Shown here piece after piece: positions 6,484 through 11,091 of a DNA stretch of 11,091 bases (position 1 is its first letter; every line of letters begins with the position of its first letter). The DNA comes from Phycisphaerales bacterium (GTDB lineage Bacteria; Planctomycetota; Phycisphaerae; Phycisphaerales; UBA1924), in the NCBI GenBank assembly GCA_016764015.1, contig JAESSR010000313.1, positions 1 through 11,091 of the forward strand. The letters run 5' to 3'. A program made the position numbers and the translations under genes. Below the pieces are notes generated by a model. It had not been told where the DNA came from, searched no databases, and was given only the letters and a program-made list of their open reading frames with translations.

Positions 6484-7797
6484 ATGCCTGAGCATTCAAC
6501 CAAACAAACAAAGTTCTGGTTCTTCTACACCGTGGCAATTGTGTTGGTGTTTTCGAGCGCGTTTTTGCCTTTCTTTGTTTTTTTATTGGTGATCTCATGT
6601 GTCATGGGAGCGATCCCCTACATTTTCATTCGCCAAGCGATACTCGAAACCCAGCGTGCTGTTGAGATCAAGTCTGCGCGTGATCAAATCGAGCAAGCAA
6701 CGGCGGCGGCTGCGTTCTTGGGTAATCTGATTGATTCAGCAGACATACCGATTCTTGCGACGGATACCCACGGGCACATCACCCACACCAACCCACAAGC
6801 CCAGCAACTGCTCGGAATCGGCGCGGGGTTGATAGGACGCCCATTTGATGAAGTCATGCTGCAGCCTGCTCTGCATGTACTCGAATCATCTGCCAGAATT
6901 GGCGAGCCAGGGCATGCACGATTGAAGCTCGTGATCTTGGGCGAGATGCGTACCTTTGATGTGGCTGCCGATCCGATCTCGGGTGCTCAGGGAGCGGTGC
7001 TGACCTTCCGTGATATCACCGAGCTCTCGCGCGCCATGACGCTCAAAGCCGACTTTGTTGCCAATGCGAGCCATGAACTGCGGACACCGATTGCTTCGAT
7101 TAAGGGAGCCATCGAGACCTTGTCTGGGCCGGCCAAAGATGATGAACGCATGTCGGCGCGATTGATCGAGATGATCGCGAGCAACGCGAATCGGCTCGAG
7201 CTGCTCGCTGGGGATTTGCTTGATCTGTCTCGGCTCGAATCCGAAGATCAGCTCCCCAATATTGTACTGGTTTCGATCTCAGAGGTGATCGATCGAGCAC
7301 TCGCGGATTTGGGCCCGCTCGCTGGGCAACGATCGCTGATCCTTGAGCCGACTGTTGAAGCCGGGCTTGACATGATTTTGACCGACCGCTCGATGCTCGT
7401 GTTGATGCTCAGGAACTTGGTGGGGAATGCGATCAAGTTTGCGCATGAGGGGACCACCGTGCGGATATTGGTCAGCCGGGCATCTGTCCAGCTTGATCGG
7501 ACAGCCCCGTTGCCCAGTGGGCTCGATCGGACAATGGGGATCGAACTCAAAGTCATCGACCGGGGGATCGGCATCCCGCTCGCCCAGCAACAACGGGTCT
7601 TCGAGCGTTTCTATCAGGTCGAAGAAGCACGCACAGGCTCAGGTGCCAAACGAGGCACTGGGTTAGGGCTCGCGATTGTCAAGCACGCTGCCAAAAGGCT
7701 GGGCGGGTCGGTACAACTCCAAAGTGTCCATCAAGAGGGCACGACGATCACCATAAAACTCCCGTGCTGTGCGGATGATCGCCATGATGAGGGGTGA
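6484..7797 (+). CDS. PhoR-like membrane sensor histidine kinase (PAS, HisKA, HATPase_c)
   Basis: A 437-residue sensor kinase and partner of the preceding regulator. Two hydrophobic stretches (about 11-48) form a membrane hairpin with almost no periplasmic loop, as in PhoR. A short helical linker (about 52-80) leads to a PAS domain (about 80-180, ending LTFRDITEL). The HisKA motif FVANASHELRTP carries the phospho-acceptor H197 and is followed by SIKGAIETL, a PhoR-like signature. HATPase_c has the N box (NLVGNAIKF, N315), G1 (DRGIGI, D359), F box (FERFY) and G2 (GTGLGL), so it should be active. I prefer ATG 6484, although its ribosome binding site is weak; the frame is open upstream with GTG 6442 and TTG 6433 overlapping the regulator gene. 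With no sensor loop, the signal is probably cytoplasmic or comes through a partner protein. Confidence 0.92.
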   Translation: MPEHSTKQTKFWFFYTVAIVLVFSSAFLPFFVFLLVISCVMGAIPYIFIRQAILETQRAVEIKSARDQIEQATAAAAFLGNLIDSADIPILATDTHGHITHTNPQAQQLLGIGAGLIGRPFDEVMLQPALHVLESSARIGEPGHARLKLVILGEMRTFDVAADPISGAQGAVLTFRDITELSRAMTLKADFVANASHELRTPIASIKGAIETLSGPAKDDERMSARLIEMIASNANRLELLAGDLLDLSRLESEDQLPNIVLVSISEVIDRALADLGPLAGQRSLILEPTVEAGLDMILTDRSMLVLMLRNLVGNAIKFAHEGTTVRILVSRASVQLDRTAPLPSGLDRTMGIELKVIDRGIGIPLAQQQRVFERFYQVEEARTGSGAKRGTGLGLAIVKHAAKRLGGSVQLQSVHQEGTTITIKLPCCADDRHDEG

Positions 7798-8058
7798 TGA
7801 GGGATGACAAGGAATGATTTCAACCCCATCGGCGAGCTCAGACATCTTTGATTCTGATGAAATAACGCGGCTAGACGGCGTTCTTTGTTTGAAAACGGCA
7901 CTCCATTTGGGTGATCGTGCTCAAAGATGGATTTGATCGTGTCGATCTTAGATTCATGCACAAGACCCACACGCTTGGGTATCGCTGATATCATTCCACC
8001 CGCGCGTGAAGCGGAATTACACAACGCACAACAGAGAAGCACAGACACACGGAAACAT
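7798..8058. other. Intergenic region between kinase and 7TM-HD gene
   Basis: About 260 bases with no firm gene. It opens with a slipped repeat around the kinase stop (TGATGAGGG at 7785-7793 and 7795-7803). A 40-codon open frame (7814-7936) has natural-looking composition but no clear homology and a poor start context. A weak hairpin lies at 7864-7882. The 7TM-HD frame is open from ATG 7927, so part of this region could be its N-terminus if that start is used. Confidence 0.5.
7864..7882 (+). terminator. Weak possible terminator after the two-component operon
   Basis: AACGC and GCGTT form a 5-bp stem around a 9-base loop, followed by CTTTGTTTG. Both the stem and the T-run are weak, so it may be absent or leaky in practice. 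Confidence 0.25.
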
Positions 8059-10527
8059 ATGGGCAAAGACGGCTCCAAACCAAATACCAAGCCCGCGACC
8101 AGAACCGGTCCAAAGACGGGCAGCAAGGTCGGCTCCAAGTCGAACGGAAAATCGCCGCGCCGAACGGTTGTGCAGATCAAAGGCAAATCCGTCAAGCAGC
8201 AGCTCGCTGATTTGATCGCTGACCCGACACTCTTCTGGGGTGCTTTGGCGTATCTGCTCTTTGTTGTGATTGTGGGCACAACCATGCTCTGGGCGCGCGG
8301 GCAGACGAAGATCGATATCGGGCAGATCATGCGCCAGACCCGGATATCACGCGTTGAGTTTAACACGCTCGATGTTCATCAGACCCAGACGCGCCAGGAG
8401 GCTGCCCGGTTCAATGTCCCTCGGATCTACTCTGCTGATATCACCGTGCTCGAAGAGCTCCGCGCGGATCTGGTTAACCTACCCAAAACGCTCGCAGGTG
8501 TTGGATCGCTCGACGAGGTCTCACGCGATATCCGTGTGCGGTTTGGACTCAACGAAGAGTCCTTCGCTGAGATCAGCCAGATTACTGCCGATGAGGCAAA
8601 GCTTTCGCGTTGGTCAACACAGGTCAGTACACTCAACGAGATTCTTCGTCGGCGGCCGATGCTCAATCGTCAAACTTGGCAGAGCGCGACCCAGGAAGGT
8701 CTCAATACACAGATCGAGCTTCGGTATCCATCCACGATTCAGGCCACGATTCAGGGTGATAACTCTGCATCAGAGGCTGGTGAACTCATCAGCCGAGATG
8801 ATGCGATCAATATTGATAACAAGGAACTTCTCATTTCTGAGATCGCACGAATAGTGCGCATCGCAGGATTCACCAAGCCGATCAACGAGATCGTGAACAA
8901 GCGGTTGCTCAATGATCCTCGCCCGACCTTCCGATCGAACGATACCGCAACAGAACAACAGATGGATGCAGCGGCCAAGCTGATTCAACCGGTACGACGA
9001 ACCATTAGTATCGGACAGCGGATCTACTCGCGGGGCGATGTGCTCGAACAGCCCGCGTATGAGTTGGCGATCAGGGAGAATCAGGAATACAGAACCAACG
9101 GCGCAAGCCTTTCGCGTCGATGGCTGGCAGCGTTCTCCGTCTATGGCATGGTCGGCGCACTCGGTCTCTTGCTCGGCGGCTACATCACACGCTATTGCCC
9201 AAAGATCGCCAGCAAACCCGCTCGGATCGGTTGGATGATGGGGTTGATTGTGCTCGCGATTGTCATCGCCACGATCATGGGCGTGGTTGATCCACGATAT
9301 GTTTGGCTCGGCACGATCACGCCGATCGTGCTCATCGCGGTGCTCATTTCGATCGCCTATGACCAACGCACCGGGCTCGCGCTTACCGGGATCGCGGCGT
9401 TGCTTGTTGCGATGTCGCTGCAGGTCCACACTGGGTTGTTGGTCATCATGCTCATCGGGATCGCGGGCGCGATCGCTCAAATCGGCGACCTGCGCGAACG
9501 CCAGACACTGATCCGGATGTCAATCTTGGTCGCGATTGGGCTGTCGATCGCAGCGATGCTCGATCAGCTCATCAACCTTCCGACCACAGGCGTGGGCGGG
9601 GCAGCGGTGACCTCGGCTATTCTCGGCGCTGGTGCTCAATCATTCATGGCCGGGCTATTGGTCGGTGGGATCGCATTGTTTATCTTGCCGTTCATTGAGA
9701 AGGTCTTTGATATCACAACGGGCATGACGCTTATTGAGCTGCGTGATCCAAAGCAACCTATTCTGCGTGAGCTTCAACAACGAGCACCAGGGACCTACAA
9801 CCATTCGCTCAATGTCGCATCGATTGCTGAGAGTGCAGCCGAGGCGATTGGCGCTGATGCGCTGCTGACTTATGTCGGATGCTTGTACCATGACATTGGC
9901 AAGATGAACAAGCCGATGTACTTTATTGAGAATCAGTCGGGCGGACCAAACAAGCATGACAAGCTCACGCCTGCGATGTCGCTGTTGGTGATTGTCGGGC
10001 ATGTCAAGGATGGTTCGGAGATGGCGCGCGAGCATGGGCTGCCCAAATCTTTGCGTCACTTCATTGAGGCCCATCACGGGACGACACTGGTCGAGTATTT
10101 TTACCGCCGAGCCCGCGAGCAGGCATCGAAGGCCGATGAAGATCGCAGTGCGGAACAGATTTTGCAAGAGGCCGCCGAGCAGTTGCCCGACGAGGTGGAT
10201 TACCGATACCCCGGCCCGCGCCCACGGACCAAAGAAGTTGCGATCACGATGTTGTCGGATGCCGTCGAGAGCGCGACGCGAACATTGACTGATCCGACCC
10301 CAGCACGGATCGATGCGCTTGTGCGATCGTTGGCCAATAAGCGTTTGATGGACGGGCAGTTTGATGAATGCGATCTGACATTCAATGAGCTGAGCCTGAT
10401 CTGCGAATCGATCTCGAAGACCGTCGCGAGTATTTATCATGGGCGAATTCGGTATTCGAGTGATGACGACGAGAAGAAGCCTGTAGAAAAATCAGAGGCG
10501 AAGCCTGATTCTGTTCGCTCGGCGTGA
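8059..10527 (+). CDS. pgpH: PgpH-like 7TM-HD phosphohydrolase (probable c-di-AMP phosphodiesterase)
   Basis: An 822-residue membrane phosphohydrolase; in characterised relatives the cytoplasmic HD domain hydrolyses c-di-AMP to pApA. Order: a Lys/Arg-rich cytoplasmic tail (1-50), TM1 (about 58-78), an extracytoplasmic 7TMR-HDED region (about 80-350), a multi-TM block (about 353-548) and an HD domain (about 570-790). Catalytic marks are APGTYNHSL (H582), the HD pair H611/D612 in YHDIGKMNKP, FIENQ, GHVKDG (H648), EAHHGTT (H672/H673), YRYPGPRPRTKE and LSDAVESATR (D734), so the site looks intact. I chose ATG 8059 (GGA seven bases upstream, basic tail follows); ATG 7927 is in frame and would add 44 residues, but lacks a ribosome binding site. 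Unlike many bacteria, no ybeY follows; a palindrome pair does. Confidence 0.92.
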   Translation: MGKDGSKPNTKPATRTGPKTGSKVGSKSNGKSPRRTVVQIKGKSVKQQLADLIADPTLFWGALAYLLFVVIVGTTMLWARGQTKIDIGQIMRQTRISRVEFNTLDVHQTQTRQEAARFNVPRIYSADITVLEELRADLVNLPKTLAGVGSLDEVSRDIRVRFGLNEESFAEISQITADEAKLSRWSTQVSTLNEILRRRPMLNRQTWQSATQEGLNTQIELRYPSTIQATIQGDNSASEAGELISRDDAINIDNKELLISEIARIVRIAGFTKPINEIVNKRLLNDPRPTFRSNDTATEQQMDAAAKLIQPVRRTISIGQRIYSRGDVLEQPAYELAIRENQEYRTNGASLSRRWLAAFSVYGMVGALGLLLGGYITRYCPKIASKPARIGWMMGLIVLAIVIATIMGVVDPRYVWLGTITPIVLIAVLISIAYDQRTGLALTGIAALLVAMSLQVHTGLLVIMLIGIAGAIAQIGDLRERQTLIRMSILVAIGLSIAAMLDQLINLPTTGVGGAAVTSAILGAGAQSFMAGLLVGGIALFILPFIEKVFDITTGMTLIELRDPKQPILRELQQRAPGTYNHSLNVASIAESAAEAIGADALLTYVGCLYHDIGKMNKPMYFIENQSGGPNKHDKLTPAMSLLVIVGHVKDGSEMAREHGLPKSLRHFIEAHHGTTLVEYFYRRAREQASKADEDRSAEQILQEAAEQLPDEVDYRYPGPRPRTKEVAITMLSDAVESATRTLTDPTPARIDALVRSLANKRLMDGQFDECDLTFNELSLICESISKTVASIYHGRIRYSSDDDEKKPVEKSEAKPDSVRSA

Positions 10528-10536
10528 TCTTATGCG

Positions 10537-10614
10537 GTAGCACAGGCGTCTCGCCTGTGTCTTTTCTAACTATTGTTCAGAGAAGCAAGATCACAGGCGA
10601 GACGCCTGTGCCAC
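10537..10614. repeat. REP/BIME-like pair of inverted palindromes
   Basis: Two copies of a palindrome with 8-bp arms CACAGGCG and CGCCTGTG and a 3-base loop lie at 10541-10559 (loop TCT) and 10592-10610 (loop AGA). They are in opposite orientation: the 23-base units 10537-10559 and 10592-10614 are inverted copies with one mismatch. The spacer adds a further stem, CTTTTCT (10561-10567) with AGAGAAG (10579-10585), pairing fully if one G-T is allowed. The element fills the gap between two convergent genes, a typical REP/BIME position. I recall similar palindromes scattered in planctomycete genomes, often mistranslated as STGVSPV...TGETPVP proteins. No RAYT transposase is in the window. Confidence 0.85.
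10541..10567 (+). terminator. Probable terminator of the 7TM-HD gene (first palindrome)
   Basis: The first palindrome, 13 bases past the stop, is an 8-bp GC-rich stem followed by TCTTTTCT, which fits an intrinsic terminator for the plus-strand gene. On the minus strand the second palindrome is followed by a poorer T-run, so termination of the opposing gene is less certain. Confidence 0.55.
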
Positions 10615-10627
10615 GGAAGAAAAGAGT

Positions 10628-10777
10628 CTACTTTTTTCGGTTCTTGTGCTGGGTCTTGGTGCTCTTCATTGAGCCGGTTTTATGCTTGGTGCCTAGCTCG
10701 GTAAACATCGCGATAGCGACAATGATCGTGGCGACGACGACGAGGATCAGAATGGCGAGTGGCATCCAAGATGGCAT
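10628..10777 (-). CDS. 49-residue single-pass membrane protein, unknown function
   Basis: A small complete gene. ATG 10777 has AAAGGAG eight bases upstream and a plausible promoter further up. The product starts MPSWMP, has one strongly hydrophobic segment (about residues 6-25, rich in Ile/Val/Ala/Leu), then a charged tail (GTKHKTGSMKSTKTQHKNRKK) ending in Lys-Lys. The positive tail predicts an outside N-terminus and a cytoplasmic C-terminus. There is no signal cleavage site and no Cys. I do not recognise a family; it could be a small membrane regulator or a membrane-anchored RNA/DNA-binding peptide, but nothing proves either. It lies 55 bases downstream of the DUF1572-like gene on the same strand and converges with the 7TM-HD gene across the palindrome pair. 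Confidence 0.72.
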   Translation of the reverse strand: MPSWMPLAILILVVVATIIVAIAMFTELGTKHKTGSMKSTKTQHKNRKK

Positions 10778-10800
10778 AACGGGCTCCTTTGGTTGATTCT

Positions 10801-10828
10801 AGCATATCAGAACTGATCAGAAATGCAA
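10801..10828 (-). promoter_or_regulatory. Candidate promoter of the small membrane protein gene
   Basis: On the minus strand TTGCAT (10828-10823), a 16-base spacer and TATGCT (10806-10801) resemble a sigma70 promoter, placing transcription start about 15 bases before the start codon. The spacer contains the inverted repeat ATCAG-AA-CTGAT and the overlapping palindrome CTGATCAG, possibly an operator. The promoter sits just after the stop of the upstream gene. Confidence 0.4.
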
Positions 10829-10832
10829 GTGA

Positions 10833-11091
10833 TTATTCGCCCATGAGTTCTTTGTTGAACGCTTTGGTCGTGCCCGGCGCGAGAGTGAACCATTGCCAGT
10901 TGTCGGTGCCTACGAGTTGGCGAGCGATGATGTTGATCTGCCCGATGTGGAAGCTGTAATGATCGATCTGGCGGATGACGGCAGCGTTGACCGTGTGCTC
11001 GACGCTTCGGATCGTGATGATCTTGTTGAGATCACCGCTGGTAAATGAATCGAGGATATCGAAAAGAACCTGCCAGCCTTGGTCGAATCTA
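10833..11091 (-). CDS. DUF1572 / DinB-like protein, C-terminal part (5' end outside window)
   Basis: The last 85 codons of a minus-strand gene whose start lies beyond 11091; the stop is TAA at 10833-10835. The visible part reads WQVLFDILDSFTSGDL, then KIITIRSVEHTVNAAVIRQIDHY and HYSFHIGQINIIARQLV, ending with NWQWFTLAPG and AFNKELMGE. This pattern (EHTV, HYxxHxGQI, the Trp-rich loop and the FN..MG tail) matches, from memory, the DUF1572 branch of the DinB/YfiT four-helix metal-binding superfamily. The His of HYSFH probably contribute to a metal site. Members are often linked to thiol transferase or stress functions, but no specific reaction is known to me. It may share a transcript with the small membrane gene downstream. 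Confidence 0.8.
   Translation of the reverse strand, partial: RFDQGWQVLFDILDSFTSGDLNKIITIRSVEHTVNAAVIRQIDHYSFHIGQINIIARQLVGTDNWQWFTLAPGTTKAFNKELMGE

Noticed and set aside
7731..8366. 211-codon minus-strand open frame
   Set aside because: It is antisense to the kinase 3' end and the 7TM-HD 5' end; composition is cysteine-rich and unnatural, with no domain recognised.
9655..10440. 261-codon minus-strand open frame
   Set aside because: It is antisense to the catalytic HD domain of the 7TM-HD gene, whose motifs are intact; it shows no domain of its own.
10524..10796. 90-codon plus-strand open frame with STGVSPV...TGETPVP
   Set aside because: It is the translation of the palindrome pair followed by the antisense of the 49-residue membrane protein gene.

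Overview
The window looks like part of a Gram-negative-type (diderm) bacterial chromosome, most probably a planctomycete of the Phycisphaerae type. This is an inference from gene content: several porins ending in phenylalanine, a PgpH-type 7TM-HD protein, a DUF1572/DinB-like protein and a CACAGGCG/CGCCTGTG palindrome pair of a kind I associate with planctomycete genomes. No rRNA, tRNA, CRISPR array, transposase or phage gene is visible.

Positions 1-5433 hold four outer-membrane porin-like genes in a row, all on the minus strand. The first (1-657) is cut by the window edge. It and the second (801-2060) are close paralogues and share a conserved 15-base block just upstream of their start codons. 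The third (2463-3743) and fourth (4024-5433) are more diverged members of the same family. Each intergenic space carries its own control signals: a terminator-like hairpin after porins 2, 3 and possibly 4, and inverted repeats upstream of porin 3. Porins 1-3 use only CGT/CGC for arginine, as highly expressed genes often do. Porin 4 and the genes to its right use CGA/CGG freely and are rich in CGATCG.

Positions 5748-7797 hold a plus-strand two-component pair, divergent from the porins. It consists of an OmpR/PhoB-type response regulator followed 10 bases later by a PhoR-like histidine kinase with a membrane hairpin, a PAS domain and no real periplasmic domain. Because the porins resemble the phosphate-selective OprO/OprP family, the pair may control them in response to phosphate, but the sequence does not prove this.

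Positions 8059-10527 encode a large PgpH-like 7TM-HD phosphohydrolase, probably a c-di-AMP phosphodiesterase. It is followed by a REP/BIME-like pair of inverted palindromes (10537-10614) in the gap before two minus-strand genes. These are a 49-residue single-pass membrane protein (10628-10777) with a good ribosome binding site, and the C-terminal end of a DUF1572/DinB-like protein (10833 to the window end).

I do not see a clearly new multi-gene system. The most unusual items are the shared porin leader block, the palindrome pair, the small membrane protein, the repeat-rich porin 3 promoter region and the codon and CGATCG contrast between the two halves.
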